DNA of 64,000 bases from Gilvimarinus algae (GCF_030518215.1 NZ_JAULRT010000035.1:248001-312000); one strand, 5' to 3'. Positions 1 to 9,397 are shown, counted from the first letter of the stretch. Notes: a model not told the origin generated them from the sequence alone. Numbers and translations: made by a program.

Positions 1-663
1 ACCAACCGCTCGGGCGATGCCATTCTTTACACCCGCTGGCAGCGGCAAGACGTCGCCGGTGAGGGCTTCTACAATTGCTCTGACATTGTGCTCGGCGATG
101 TTGAGCCGCCTACCTGGAACGACGCCGGTGCCTACGTACAGCAAGGTATCAATCCATCGGCCGGCGACCAGATCTGGTTCCGCGTGTTTGACAATTTCGG
201 CAGCGAAGTGGTGTTCAACCAATTCGACATCACAGCGGCCAATGAAGCGCTCGGCAGCTGGACCGCCGAACTTGCCAACGAGATCAACAACACCGAAACC
301 GCCGTGCGCGTGGGTGTTCTCAGCGGTGGCAATGTGAGCTACAACAGCGGCGACCTCTACGCCAACCGCGTCTACGTGCTGAACGACAGCTACACCTATC
401 AAATGGATCTTGAAACGGCCAGCTCTTCGAGCTCATCGTCCAGCTCCTCGAGCGTGAGCAGCTCGTCCTCATCCTCCAGCAGCTCCACCGATGGCGGACT
501 TTGCTCCTCCACACCCGAGTGGACGGCCAGCGCGGTCTACACCGCAGGAGATCAGGCCAAGTTCAACAACGCTCTCTACGAGGCCCAGTGGTGGACTCAA
601 AACCAAAACCCGGCCGATAACGCCGGCCAGTGGCAAGTCTGGCAAAAAGTCGGCGACTGCTGA
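1..663 (+). CDS. Lytic polysaccharide monooxygenase (AA10-type), C-terminal part, with polyserine linker and CBM5/12-like module
   Basis: The frame is already open at base 1, so the 5' end lies outside the window. The first residues (ILYTRWQRQDVAGEGFYNCSD) have the look of the C-terminal end of an AA10 copper monooxygenase core. A middle region of about 100 residues resembles the second domain of GbpA-like proteins. It is followed by a run of about 30 residues that is almost all Ser (nt 418-486), and then a 55-residue Trp/Cys-containing module (YTAGDQAKFNNALYEAQWWT) typical of chitin/cellulose-binding CBM5/12 or CBM73. Family role: oxidative cleavage of crystalline chitin or cellulose outside the cell. 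The N-terminal His and copper site cannot be seen. A strong terminator follows. The type II secretion operon at 6.3 kb is the likely exporter (inference). Confidence 0.82.
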   Translation, partial: TNRSGDAILYTRWQRQDVAGEGFYNCSDIVLGDVEPPTWNDAGAYVQQGINPSAGDQIWFRVFDNFGSEVVFNQFDITAANEALGSWTAELANEINNTETAVRVGVLSGGNVSYNSGDLYANRVYVLNDSYTYQMDLETASSSSSSSSSSSVSSSSSSSSSSTDGGLCSSTPEWTASAVYTAGDQAKFNNALYEAQWWTQNQNPADNAGQWQVWQKVGDC

Positions 664-671
664 TGCACTCT

Positions 672-700
672 GGCTACCCGCTCTGCGGGTAGCCATTTTT
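672..700 (+). terminator. Rho-independent terminator after the LPMO gene
   Basis: A perfect 10-bp stem (672-681 with 685-694, GGCTACCCGC) has a 3-base loop and is followed by ATTTTT. It sits 9 bases after the LPMO stop codon and before the glutaredoxin gene, so the two genes are probably transcribed separately. Confidence 0.9.
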
Positions 701-748
701 ACCCCTCTCGGGCAGAATAGCCTCGGCATTGACGCTGAGGGACCCGCC

Positions 749-1192
749 ATGAAACTGCCCGCTGTTGTTTTCCTGTGGTTCTGCGCCGCTTGCTGGTGCC
801 AGGCTGACATTTATAAGTGGACCGATGAAAACGGCAAAGTCCATTACAGCAACGTCAAACCCGAAAACTACGACACCGAGCAGGTCGATAAACCCATCAA
901 TTCCTACACCCACCAAGCGGTTCCCGATTCACACTATTACACTCCCCCGCCAATAGACTACCCAAAGCGGGTTGTCATGTATTCCACCAGCTGGTGTGGC
1001 TACTGCAAAAAGGCGCGCCAGTACTTTGAAAGCCAAGGGATTGCCTACAACGAGAGGGACATAGAAACCTCAACCCGGGCCCGGCAGGAATACGAACAAC
1101 TCGGCGCTTCCGGCATTCCGTTTTTGCTGATTGGCAATGACACCATGAATGGCTGGAACCCGGCGCGCTTCGAAAAGAAATACCGACAATAA
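749..1192 (+). CDS. Exported DUF4124-glutaredoxin fusion protein
   Basis: 147 residues. An N-terminal signal peptide (MKLPAVVFLWFCAACWCQA) leads into a DUF4124-type segment (DIYKWTDENGKVHYSNVKP) at about residues 20-40. A glutaredoxin-like thioredoxin fold follows from about residue 70, with the CxxC redox motif in TSWCGYCKKA and the cis-Pro in GIPFLLI. The reading frame stays open upstream to 491, but the ATG at 749 is the one that gives a signal peptide. Likely role: thiol-disulfide exchange in the periplasm; the substrate is unknown. It converges on the RDD gene with only 4 bases between the stop codons. Confidence 0.85.
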   Translation: MKLPAVVFLWFCAACWCQADIYKWTDENGKVHYSNVKPENYDTEQVDKPINSYTHQAVPDSHYYTPPPIDYPKRVVMYSTSWCGYCKKARQYFESQGIAYNERDIETSTRARQEYEQLGASGIPFLLIGNDTMNGWNPARFEKKYRQ

Positions 1193-1196
1193 CCGG

Positions 1197-2324
1197 CTAA
1201 GGACCCAAGCGCTCGGCCGTTCTGGTATCGAGAGAGTGTTTCTTGCAGTCCACTACCACCGTGGACGAAATTTTGTCCTGAATCGCCTGGCGATTCGGGT
1301 CCCAGTAAATTTGCAAAAAACCGAGCAGACCAGTGGTGATCCCGGCGGCATAACCGCCGTAGCGGAAAAAGCTGTCCCAGAAACTGAGCGCCGTTCCATC
1401 GAGTTTGATCACGCGCACGCCCATGATTTTCTTCCCCGGTGTCTGCCCCAGCGCCACACAGGTAAACAGCGTGAAGTAAAAGGCCGTCCAACTGAAACCC
1501 AGGCCCAAATCCTTCAGGAAAATCATCAGCCAACTGACCAGCGAATAAGAGTTGGCCATATCTCCCGCCTTTATAGCCCCGGTGTTACCCGCCGGGTGAT
1601 CGGCCATAGACGCGCCATAGTGCTCGAGCAAATAAGCAACCAGTTGCTCGCGCTGTTCATCTGAAAGCTTCGTGCCCCGAGCAAACACCTCGTAAACCTT
1701 TTCAGCCGAGGGCTTTGAGATACCCATATCGGGCAGGGACGCCGACAGATAAAACAGCTCCGTCTGCCAGCAAGCCAAGTCTTCACAATCGGAAAAGCCC
1801 TGCGAGGATTCCGCAAACAGTAAAAAGGCATTCACCCCCAGCACCTGACCGGAAGGCACCTCTTCGCTTAAGTCCAGGCCGTGAAAAACCACCGAGTTCG
1901 AGGCGCGGCGAATTTGTTCACCGTACTGCACCCATAAAAACACGGCGGCCAATATCAGCACCAAGACAAGACTGAGCGATACAATAAACAGCGGTTTGAG
2001 CACCGCCAGCACACGCTTTTTGCTGCTTGGCGGAAGAAAGGCAATGCGAGCGCCGGAGCGCTTTCCATAGCGCAAAAACGCCACCGCCAGCACCATCAGG
2101 AAAAAACCGCCCGGCAGGGAGCTCAACAACAACAGCGCCAGGCCATCCAGCAACAGGGCACACAGGCGCTTGACGGGTGTCGCCAAAGGCAAACCGATCA
2201 AGGCGGGATTAATGTTCAGCGCGTGCGGCGTGATACATTCCTGAGTGTCGTCCACCGCGGGGCTTTGTGTGTTAGTCAACCGGGCTTCCTTTTCGTCGTT
2301 GCCGCCAAATAAATCGGCGGGCAA
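1197..2324 (-). CDS. RDD-family membrane protein with a large central insertion
   Basis: 375 residues if the TTG at 2324 is used; the true start may be further in, because the first 40 residues are polar and no ATG is available there. The first RDD helix pair region (VKRLCALLLDGLALLLL) lies at about residue 50. A further hydrophobic helix is near 115-135, followed by a soluble loop of roughly 130 residues that is not part of normal RDD domains. The second RDD half follows at about 275-360 (GQTPGKKIMGVRVIKLDG; RQAIQDKISSTVVV). RDD proteins are poorly understood; some act as Na+/H+ antiporters or membrane scaffolds. Function here is unassigned. Confidence 0.75.
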   Translation of the reverse strand: MPADLFGGNDEKEARLTNTQSPAVDDTQECITPHALNINPALIGLPLATPVKRLCALLLDGLALLLLSSLPGGFFLMVLAVAFLRYGKRSGARIAFLPPSSKKRVLAVLKPLFIVSLSLVLVLILAAVFLWVQYGEQIRRASNSVVFHGLDLSEEVPSGQVLGVNAFLLFAESSQGFSDCEDLACWQTELFYLSASLPDMGISKPSAEKVYEVFARGTKLSDEQREQLVAYLLEHYGASMADHPAGNTGAIKAGDMANSYSLVSWLMIFLKDLGLGFSWTAFYFTLFTCVALGQTPGKKIMGVRVIKLDGTALSFWDSFFRYGGYAAGITTGLLGFLQIYWDPNRQAIQDKISSTVVVDCKKHSLDTRTAERLGP

Positions 2325-2388
2325 AAATCCTGAGTCGCGGGCCAGTTATTGGCCTCTTTTTATCCGTGTTTGTCAGATGGTCAGAGAC

Positions 2389-2411
2389 AAAAAAGGCGGG
2401 CTATGCCCGCC
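2389..2411 (-). terminator. Rho-independent terminator after the YebC-family gene
   Basis: Read on the minus strand, a perfect 7-bp stem GGCGGGC/GCCCGCC with loop ATA is followed by TTTTTT. It lies 6 bases past the stop of the YebC-family gene at 2417 and separates it from the RDD gene downstream on the same strand. Confidence 0.9.
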
Positions 2412-2416
2412 TTGTA

Positions 2417-3136
2417 TCACTTGATCTCGGCGTTGTGATAAACACGCTGTACATCATCGGCGTCGTTGAGCATATCCAGCAGTTTTTCAAACATGTCCAC
2501 ATCCTCGCCGGAGATTTCGGTGATGGTCTGCGGCACAAACTGAATTTCGTCCACGTCAAAATCAATGCCTTCAAAAGCGTCGGTCAAGGCCGTACGCGCT
2601 TTCCCGTACTCGGTGTTGGGCGCAAACACGGTGATCTTGCCGTCTTCGGATTCGATGTCCGTGACATCCACATCGGCCATCATCAGCGCTTCGAGAACCG
2701 CCTCTTCATCGTCGCCGTCAAAAACAAAAATCGCGCTGTGGTCAAACATATGACTCACGGTACCCGAGGTGCCGAGCTTGCTCTTGGTTTTGTTGAAGCA
2801 GGTGCGCACATCGCCGATGGTGCGGTTGGGGTTGTCGGTCAGACAATCGACAATCACCATGACGTTGCCCGGCCCGAAACCCTCGTAGCGCGCGGGTGAG
2901 AAATCTTCGCCGGCGCCGCCAGTGGCTTTGTCGAGGGCCTTTTCAATGACATGGCTCGGCACCTGGTCTTTTTTGGCCCGGTCGATTAACCCGCGCAGCG
3001 TCAGGTTACCGTTGGGGTCGGTACCGCCCTGCTTAGCACAGACGTAAATCTCCCGACCGTACTTGCTGTAGACCTTGGTTTTGGCCGCGGCGGTTTTCGC
3101 CATGGATTCTTTGCGGTTTTGAAAAGCTCTGCCCAT
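2417..3136 (-). CDS. YebC/PmpR family protein, YeeN-type
   Basis: 239 residues from the ATG at 3136, which gives the family's usual start [14 protein letters not shown] and usual length. The upstream open frame to 3223 has no family similarity. Conserved blocks include [19 protein letters not shown] and the [13 protein letters not shown] segment. The sequence is closer to E. coli YeeN than to the YebC that sits beside ruvC, and no ruv genes are near. Family members bind DNA as regulators, and a YebC2 branch has been reported to relieve ribosome stalling at polyproline. Which role applies here cannot be told from sequence alone. Confidence 0.9.
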   Translation of the reverse strand: MGRAFQNRKESMAKTAAAKTKVYSKYGREIYVCAKQGGTDPNGNLTLRGLIDRAKKDQVPSHVIEKALDKATGGAGEDFSPARYEGFGPGNVMVIVDCLTDNPNRTIGDVRTCFNKTKSKLGTSGTVSHMFDHSAIFVFDGDDEEAVLEALMMADVDVTDIESEDGKITVFAPNTEYGKARTALTDAFEGIDFDVDEIQFVPQTITEISGEDVDMFEKLLDMLNDADDVQRVYHNAEIK

Positions 3137-3207
3137 GCCTGTCTCTTGCCTGTAGTGGGTGGTAAAAAGCCGGATTTTACCCCTATTGGGCCGGGACGCA
3201 AACCTGC

Positions 3208-4032
3208 TTAAAACGGCAACCACTGATCAGGTAGGCCGGACTTTCGCGCCAGGGCGGCAAGATCCATGGCCAGGGCGATGCTCACATGAACGGCGACCCC
3301 ACCCCAAATGGAGCGCGAGCGCAGCGCCAGTATGCCCAGAAACAACCCAAAGAGGATGGCCCCTGTGGCCTCCAGCCAGAGCTTGGGAAAGTGGATCATC
3401 AGGTAGGGGACGCACATCACCCAAATGGCGTTGGCCCCCATCGCCGGGCGCAGTGCGTTCAGCATAAAGCCACGGAAGAAAAACTCCAGGAACACAAACT
3501 GGGCAATGTAGAGCAGCTCCCAGGCGAGCAAATCCAGCCAGCTGCGCGAGGCCTGATCGTAAAAAGGGTAGTGGTGAACAAAGTCCTCACCCAGACTTAC
3601 CAGGTAAACAAAAAAGAGGATGGGCGTGACCAGCAGCACATAACCGCGCCAATGGGCCGCGGTATCGGCAAAGCGCCAGCCCATATCGCGCATCCGCGCC
3701 TTGAGAAGATAGCGAATCGCCAGCCAGGGGAGCACCACATAACCCAGCAAGTGCACGCTACTCCACCAGGCGTAGCCGGCCAATTCAAAAAAACCACTGC
3801 GCTGCAAGGCGGCGAGATAAGTCTCCTCGCCGCCGCCCATCAGGCGCAGCAGCTCCACCAAATTGCGGGAGTATTTGCCGTAGTGAACCAGCAGCAGACA
3901 CACGCAGACGCAGGCCAAGACCACCATGATGCGGCGCAGCGACTGCGGGCGATTCAGGGAATAAGACGGCGGGGCGCTGTCGATATCATCGAGCAGCCGC
4001 AAAATCCTGGCGGGGTTGAGTGTCGCGAGCAA
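3208..4032 (-). CDS. CPBP-family intramembrane metalloprotease
   Basis: 274 residues with about seven hydrophobic helices. The CPBP/Abi signature appears as [12 protein letters not shown] (glutamate plus Arg-Gly), followed by a His in YLMIHFPK and another in VAVHVSIA, the expected metal ligands. The first Glu of the usual EExxxR pair is Leu here; single-Glu variants do exist. The start is a TTG at 4032 with AAGGA six bases upstream, 3 bases after the stop of the acyltransferase gene, so translational coupling is likely. Bacterial CPBP proteins process prenylated or membrane peptides; the substrate is unknown. Confidence 0.8.
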   Translation of the reverse strand: MLATLNPARILRLLDDIDSAPPSYSLNRPQSLRRIMVVLACVCVCLLLVHYGKYSRNLVELLRLMGGGEETYLAALQRSGFFELAGYAWWSSVHLLGYVVLPWLAIRYLLKARMRDMGWRFADTAAHWRGYVLLVTPILFFVYLVSLGEDFVHHYPFYDQASRSWLDLLAWELLYIAQFVFLEFFFRGFMLNALRPAMGANAIWVMCVPYLMIHFPKLWLEATGAILFGLFLGILALRSRSIWGGVAVHVSIALAMDLAALARKSGLPDQWLPF

Positions 4033-4035
4033 GGG

Positions 4036-5172
4036 TTATCCTTTATCAGTCTGCGAAAACGGCAGGTGACCTCGAGCCTCGGCATAATACTCTTGCACCA
4101 TGTCCGCCTCTTGATACACAAAATCATCAATAGCGGCGTTAAAACGTTCATCGGCCAGCCAGTGGTTGGAGTAAGTGATGACGGGCTCAAAACCCCGCGC
4201 CAGCTTGTGCTCTCCTTGTGCACCGCCATCAAAGCGCGACAGGCCCTCGGCTATGGCGTAATCGATGCCCTGATAATAACAGGTTTCAAAATGCAGAAAA
4301 TCGTACTCGGCCAGGCAGCCCCAATAGCGGCCGTAGAGAGTCGTACTGTCGCGCAGAAAAAGTGACCCCGCCACAGGCTGGCCGTCTCGCTCGGCCAACA
4401 CCAGTACACAATGCTCGGCCATGCTCGCGCCCAAGTGGCTGAAAAACGCCTCGGGCAGATACCCGGAATGGCCGCTGCGCTTGAGGTAGGTGCGCCGGTA
4501 CAGCTGATAAAAAAACGTCCAGTGTTCAGCGCGGATATCCTGTCCCGACAAAGCCACACACTCAAAACCCTGCTCACGCACCCGCCGCCGTTCTTTCAGG
4601 ACGTTTTTACGCTTGCGCGAGGCGAAACCCGCGACAAAATCAGCAAAACTGTCAAAACCCCTGTTGTACCAGTGAAACTGACAGGCGCTGCGCTGCGCCA
4701 AGCCCGCCCGGCTTAACTCGCCGCTGCACTCCGGTGTAGGAAACAGGCAGTGCCAACCCGACAGCTGCAATCGCAGGCACTCGCGCTGCACCGCCGCCAA
4801 CAGAAAATCGCGTTCGCGCTCCGACCAGCGACCGAGAAAGCGCGGCCCATAACAGGGGGTGAAGGGCACAGCGCTCAGCAACTTGGGGTAGTAGTCTTGC
4901 CCGTACTGGCGATAGGCATCGGCCCAGGCCCAGTCAAACACATACTCGCCATAGGAGTGATGTTTGATAAAGGCCGGCACAAGCAATACCGGCACACCCT
5001 CGTCAGCGACTATTAAATGGTGTGGCTGCCAGCCAGTGTCAGGGGAGGTCGCGCCGGAATCTTCCAAAGCCGCAAACCATTCAAAGCGGGTAAACGGGTA
5101 GTCGCTCCCGGCCAAGCGGTTCCACTGTTGGGCACCCAGATCGTGCACCGACGAAAGACACTGGTACTGCAT
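4036..5172 (-). CDS. GNAT-fold Peptidogalycan/DUF482 family acyltransferase
   Basis: 378 residues, ATG start at 5172. The pattern fits the Peptidogalycan_N / DUF482 family: an early ANAxWW-like aromatic region (YPFTRFEWFAALEDSG), a basic RKRKNVLKERRRV segment at about residue 190, and a C-terminal GNAT fold with PVAGSLFLRD, YGRYWGC and GEHKLARGFEP. Related FemAB-like proteins transfer amino acids or acyl groups to cell-wall or exopolysaccharide precursors, but the substrate of this family is not established. It is cotranscribed with the CPBP gene (3-base gap). Confidence 0.85.
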   Translation of the reverse strand: MQYQCLSSVHDLGAQQWNRLAGSDYPFTRFEWFAALEDSGATSPDTGWQPHHLIVADEGVPVLLVPAFIKHHSYGEYVFDWAWADAYRQYGQDYYPKLLSAVPFTPCYGPRFLGRWSERERDFLLAAVQRECLRLQLSGWHCLFPTPECSGELSRAGLAQRSACQFHWYNRGFDSFADFVAGFASRKRKNVLKERRRVREQGFECVALSGQDIRAEHWTFFYQLYRRTYLKRSGHSGYLPEAFFSHLGASMAEHCVLVLAERDGQPVAGSLFLRDSTTLYGRYWGCLAEYDFLHFETCYYQGIDYAIAEGLSRFDGGAQGEHKLARGFEPVITYSNHWLADERFNAAIDDFVYQEADMVQEYYAEARGHLPFSQTDKG

Positions 5173-5239
5173 AAATTCCCCGATGTCGTATCAGCCTTGG
5201 TCTGTTAACGGCAGTAAATTGACAATGGCAACTGCCGTA

Positions 5240-5977
5240 TTAATGGTTGCAGCGAGAAGCACCCGAGTAACCGGCCAGCACCTCTTGCAGGGTTTCGCCC
5301 TGGCGGGCGTTGTCGATATAAATACGCTCCACGCGGTCTTGTTGGTGCCGCAAAATACCGATTTGTGTGAACATGGCGTCCTTGTCGTTTACCCGCGTCT
5401 GCATCCGCGTTCTGGCCACTTTCTCGCCATCGTGCCAGATTTCGATAAAGCCCTTTTGCGGATCGCTGGACCAGTGCACCTGCATGGCCAGGTCGTGCCA
5501 GACACCGGCGCTGGCGCCCTTGTCCAACTGCCAGTGATAATCGCCGGCACTGGAGCTCTGAAAACTCAGGGCCTCACCGTGAATGTTAAACCGCATTTGC
5601 TGCTGCCAGGAATCACTGGACTCCCAATAGCCGAGTTCGTGCTTGGCCTCGGACCAGGGCTCGGGCAGGTAAAAGCTCCACCCCAAAAAGGTGTCGGCCC
5701 CCTCGCTGGTGTCACTGGGCTTGACATTGAACTCGCTGCGATTAAGCGCGGCGTTACCGTGCCAGAGAAATTCGTCAGCGCCGGTAATCTCGATCACTCC
5801 CGCGTACCGACCCTCATACACACACTCGCTTTGCACACCGATACCCTGAGGGTTGGTCAGATAATGCCACTGGGACAGATCCCCGGTTTCAAAATCTCCG
5901 CGCCAGAGCATTTCCCCTCGGGCCTCCAGACAAAACAGTGCCGCTGCGACCAGCAACACCCGGTCAATCACTCGCAT
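5240..5977 (-). CDS. Exported heparin-lyase-I-like polysaccharide lyase fold protein
   Basis: 245 residues with a signal peptide (MRVIDRVLLVAAALFCLEARG). The remainder is a beta-jelly-roll-like sequence with WRGDFETGDLSQWHY near the start, RSEFNVKP, WSFYLPEPW and HDGEKVARTRM, matching the layout of the heparin lyase I / Polysacc_lyase (PF14099-type) family. It would act on a polyanionic polysaccharide outside the cytoplasm. The specific substrate and catalytic residues cannot be assigned by eye. It stands alone, minus strand, upstream of and divergent from the gsp operon. Confidence 0.7.
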   Translation of the reverse strand: MRVIDRVLLVAAALFCLEARGEMLWRGDFETGDLSQWHYLTNPQGIGVQSECVYEGRYAGVIEITGADEFLWHGNAALNRSEFNVKPSDTSEGADTFLGWSFYLPEPWSEAKHELGYWESSDSWQQQMRFNIHGEALSFQSSSAGDYHWQLDKGASAGVWHDLAMQVHWSSDPQKGFIEIWHDGEKVARTRMQTRVNDKDAMFTQIGILRHQQDRVERIYIDNARQGETLQEVLAGYSGASRCNH

Positions 5978-6319
5978 CCCTTTTTCCTCTTTTATTTATG
6001 GTGGAGAAAGCTAGTTTGCCGCGTCAGTTTGGAATAGCAAGTCAATTGACAGCGTTACCATTCACCCTCATCAAGTAAAAGAGGGGATCGCCGTCGCAAA
6101 AAAACTGTCACAATGCTGCCGTAGCCTAGCCGACCCCTATGCCCTGCTTCGCTTTTAGCAGGTTGATACAGTACAATCGGTCGGCTCAGGGCCGCCGGTA
6201 ACCGCCACTCTCGCGAGCCTCAACAGGCCCTGGATGATTTTTATAAGAGTGCCAGAGCGCAAGGACCGAGCGCCGCAGGCAGCCCCCCGTCGAGCCGGGG
6301 CACAACGACGACAGACACT
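5978..6319. other. Intergenic region between the lyase-like gene and gspC
   Basis: 342 bases without a convincing gene. It must hold the promoters of the divergent lyase-like gene and of the gsp operon. A TACAAT hexamer at 6172-6177 could be a -10 box, but its -35 partner (TCGCTT region) is weak, and a TTGACA at 6046-6051 has no good -10 at 17 bases. A short GC hairpin near 6284-6300 lies just ahead of gspC. No operator was recognised. Confidence 0.5.
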
Positions 6320-7363
6320 ATGCAGAATCTGACATTGCAAGAACCCGGCACATCGGGCGGGGACCGCCTGAGCTCAGTGGGCCGACGCCTGAGCCAGGCG
6401 TTGTCGCGTGTCCCTCTGCGCCGCTGGCAGCAACTGGCGATGCTGCTGATCGTACTCTGGCTGGCGCATACCCTGGCGCAGCTGTTCTGGGTGGTATCGC
6501 CACAACCCGAAATTCCCGCCGCGCAAATCTCGGCCGACCAGCTCGCTGAGGGCGACAACAGCGCCAGCCGGCGCGATGCAGATATTGATGCACTGCGCGC
6601 ACTCACCGTGTTTGGCACCAGTGACGCTCCGGCCGATGCCGTTGCCACCGAGCAGCAGCAACCCCTGGAGCCACAAATTGAAGACCAGGCCGTGGACACC
6701 AAGCTGTCACTGGTTTTGCAGGGCGTGATCAACTCCAGCGACATGGCCTCGGCACGGGCCATTATCGCCGACGCCAAGGCCCAGGCGATCTACGGCCCGG
6801 GCGATGAAATTGAAAACATGCGCGGCGTGAAGGTCGCCAAGGTGCTGGACCTGCGCGTTATCCTCGACAACAAGGGCCAGTACGAATCTCTCTGGCTTTA
6901 CAAAGACGACCCCAACTCCCAGCGCATGACGCGCCGCTACAACCCGCCGCCGGTGGATACCCCGAGCCGCAGCTGGGAGGGCGACCCAGAAGCCATGAAC
7001 GAAGGCAGCGATGCCGCCAATGGGCCACTGCAACAAGACACTCCCCAGCCGGCCGAAGAGGCCGCGCCGGAAGAGGCTTCCATCGAACAGATTGGCCAAA
7101 ATTTGTCCGATGTGGTCGCCTTTAATATTCATCGGGAAAACGGCGAAATCAAAGGCTACCGGGTTCGCCCGGGGCGCAACCCGGCCGCGTTTGACGCCGT
7201 GGGTTTGCAATCGGGCGATGTGGTCACGGCCGTCAACGGCACACCACTGGATAACCCGGGCCGTATCATGGAAATTTATCGCAATTTAGGTCAAGCCACA
7301 TCCGCCAGCCTCGAAGTCGAGCGCAATGGTGAAGTCGTGACCATTGACGTAGAGCTGGAATAA
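6320..7363 (+). CDS. gspC: Type II secretion system protein GspC
   Basis: 347 residues. A short cytoplasmic N-terminus is followed by one transmembrane helix (about 38-58, LAMLLIVLWLAHTLAQLFWVV). The HR region (about 125-200, LSLVLQGVINSSDMASARAI then YGPGDEIE) binds the secretin GspD, and a C-terminal PDZ domain (about 255-345, GYRVRPGRNPAAFDAVGLQSG) is present. GspC links the inner-membrane assembly platform to the outer-membrane secretin and helps choose substrates. It is the first gene of the operon; its stop codon touches the GTG of gspD. Confidence 0.95.
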   Translation: MQNLTLQEPGTSGGDRLSSVGRRLSQALSRVPLRRWQQLAMLLIVLWLAHTLAQLFWVVSPQPEIPAAQISADQLAEGDNSASRRDADIDALRALTVFGTSDAPADAVATEQQQPLEPQIEDQAVDTKLSLVLQGVINSSDMASARAIIADAKAQAIYGPGDEIENMRGVKVAKVLDLRVILDNKGQYESLWLYKDDPNSQRMTRRYNPPPVDTPSRSWEGDPEAMNEGSDAANGPLQQDTPQPAEEAAPEEASIEQIGQNLSDVVAFNIHRENGEIKGYRVRPGRNPAAFDAVGLQSGDVVTAVNGTPLDNPGRIMEIYRNLGQATSASLEVERNGEVVTIDVELE

Positions 7364-9394
7364 GTGAGGTTAGTAGTGAGAGCGTGTTTCAAGCGAATTC
7401 AGGTCACCTTGCTGGTGATCTCCCTGGCACTGCCGGTACTGGCCACCGGTGCCGAACAAACCTGGACCGTTAACTTCAAAGACTCCGATATTCAGGAAGT
7501 CATCAAATTTATCGCCGAGGCCACGGGCAAAACCATTGTCATCGACCCCAAGGTGCGCGGCCAGGTCAAAGTAATCTCGGAAAAGCCCGTTAACAGCAAA
7601 GAGCTCTACGGCCTGTTCCTCTCTATTTTGGATGTACACGGGTTTACCGCGGTGGAAAACGGCGAGGTGGTGCGCATCGTGCCCAACCGTGACGCCCGGT
7701 CCCTGCCCATTCCCAGCGCTGAAAAAGGTAGCAGCGACTCCGATGCCTATATGACCCAAGTCATTCAGCTGGAGAACATCAGCGCCGCCAAACTGCTCCC
7801 CGTGCTGCGCCCTTTGGTGCCCCAGCACGGCCACATCTCCGCCTATGATCCGAGCAACGCCATCATTGTCACCGACACCCGGGCCAATATCACCCGGCTA
7901 CTGGATGTGGTGCGCCAGATCGACAAGGCCGCCGTGATCAGCACCGAGCTGGTGGAGCTGCGCTACGCCCAGGCCGATGCCATCGTTAAAGTGATCCAGC
8001 AACTCGAAAAGCCCGATGCCCAGCGCGGCAACGCCAGCGCGCCGGTCACGGTGGTGGCCGACACCCGCATTAACGGCGTGCTGATCAATGGCGATGATAT
8101 GCAGCGCGAGCGCATCAAGCAGCTGATCCGCCGCCTGGACCGCCCGCAGATCACCAACTCCAACGTGCGGGTCATCTACCTCAAGTACGCCAAGGCCGAA
8201 CAGGTCGCCGAAGTGCTCAACGGCGTCATGCAGAATATGCAAAAAGTGGAGCAGGCCGAAGGCGGCAACACCGCCGGCGCCTCGCGCAATCAGATCAAAG
8301 CCAGTGTCCAGGCTGATGAAGACACCAACGCCATTCTCATCACCGCCGATGGCGATACCATGCAGTCGCTGTTGGTATTGGTGGAGAGTCTGGATATTCG
8401 CCGCGCGCAGGTATTGGTTGAAGCGATTATTGTTGAACTAGAGGACTCCGATGCCGCTGAACTTGGCATTGAGTGGATGTATCGCGATGACGATATCGGT
8501 TTTGGTAGTTCAGCCAACGACGGCGATGATATGGGCACCATGGGTGGCGTTCTGTCGGGCGCCTTTGGCGATAGCGACGAGGCCCTGGTAGGGCTGGCTG
8601 GCAGCCTCTCGGGTATCGCCGGGCAGGTTTTCGGTATTGGCCGCCTGGGTAACAGCACCGATATGCTGGCCGTACTCAAGCTGCTCAAAGCGAACGGAGC
8701 CACCAACATACTCTCCACACCGAGCCTGCTAACCACCGACAACCACGAGGCGGAAATTTCGGTAGGTAAAAACGTACCTTTTGTCAGCGGCTCCTACACC
8801 AGCACTGGCGGCGGCAGCAGTAACCCCACCAACCCCTTTAATACCGTTGAGCGCAAAGACGTAGGTATTTTGCTGAAAGTCACCCCCCACGTGAACGATG
8901 GCGATTCCGTGGTGATGGACATCGCTCAGGAAATTTCAAGCGTCGACGATACCGCTGCCTCCAGCAACGGGCTCGTCACCAACCAGCGCAAGATCAACAC
9001 CCAGGTAATGGCAGCCTCTGGAGAGATTGTCGTTCTAGGTGGTCTTATTCAAGACGACGTTCGAACTTTCGAACGTAAAGTCCCTGTTCTTGGGGATATA
9101 CCAATTCTGGGTAACCTGTTTAAAAGCCAGAGCAGCAACAAAACCAAAACCAACCTGATGGTCTTTATTCGCGCCAGTGTCGTGCCGGACGATGAAATGC
9201 TGATGGGCGCCACCGCCGAGAAATATCGCCACATAAGAGAAGTGCTGCTCGACAAGCAAAACAACACCAACTTGTTGACTCGCAAAGAAGACATCCCCAT
9301 GTTGCCTGAATGGGAAGCGCAGCTGAAAAAAGTGCAAGAGCGCTATAACAGCACACCGACTTCGAACACTGATACCAGCGAGGCCGGAGAGTAA
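7364..9394 (+). CDS. gspD: Type II secretion system secretin GspD
   Basis: 676 residues from GTG at 7364. A second in-frame GTG at 7376 has GAGG six bases upstream and would give 672 residues, and may be the real start. A signal peptide is followed by the N0 domain (VNFKDSDIQEVIKFIAEATG), N1-N3 repeats, and the secretin core from about residue 350, with the family signature VPVLGDIPILGNLF near residue 575. It forms the multimeric outer-membrane channel. No pilotin or S-domain partner gene is visible nearby. It directly follows gspC and is 3 bases ahead of gspE. Confidence 0.96.
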   Translation: MRLVVRACFKRIQVTLLVISLALPVLATGAEQTWTVNFKDSDIQEVIKFIAEATGKTIVIDPKVRGQVKVISEKPVNSKELYGLFLSILDVHGFTAVENGEVVRIVPNRDARSLPIPSAEKGSSDSDAYMTQVIQLENISAAKLLPVLRPLVPQHGHISAYDPSNAIIVTDTRANITRLLDVVRQIDKAAVISTELVELRYAQADAIVKVIQQLEKPDAQRGNASAPVTVVADTRINGVLINGDDMQRERIKQLIRRLDRPQITNSNVRVIYLKYAKAEQVAEVLNGVMQNMQKVEQAEGGNTAGASRNQIKASVQADEDTNAILITADGDTMQSLLVLVESLDIRRAQVLVEAIIVELEDSDAAELGIEWMYRDDDIGFGSSANDGDDMGTMGGVLSGAFGDSDEALVGLAGSLSGIAGQVFGIGRLGNSTDMLAVLKLLKANGATNILSTPSLLTTDNHEAEISVGKNVPFVSGSYTSTGGGSSNPTNPFNTVERKDVGILLKVTPHVNDGDSVVMDIAQEISSVDDTAASSNGLVTNQRKINTQVMAASGEIVVLGGLIQDDVRTFERKVPVLGDIPILGNLFKSQSSNKTKTNLMVFIRASVVPDDEMLMGATAEKYRHIREVLLDKQNNTNLLTRKEDIPMLPEWEAQLKKVQERYNSTPTSNTDTSEAGE

Positions 9395-9397
9395 GCA

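Noticed and set aside
418-486. Simple tandem DNA repeat
   Set aside because: It is the serine-coding linker of the LPMO with mixed Ser codons, not a DNA satellite.
6046-6074. Sigma-70 promoter from TTGACA at 6046
   Set aside because: The -35 is perfect but the region at 17 bases (CATCAA) does not resemble a -10 box.
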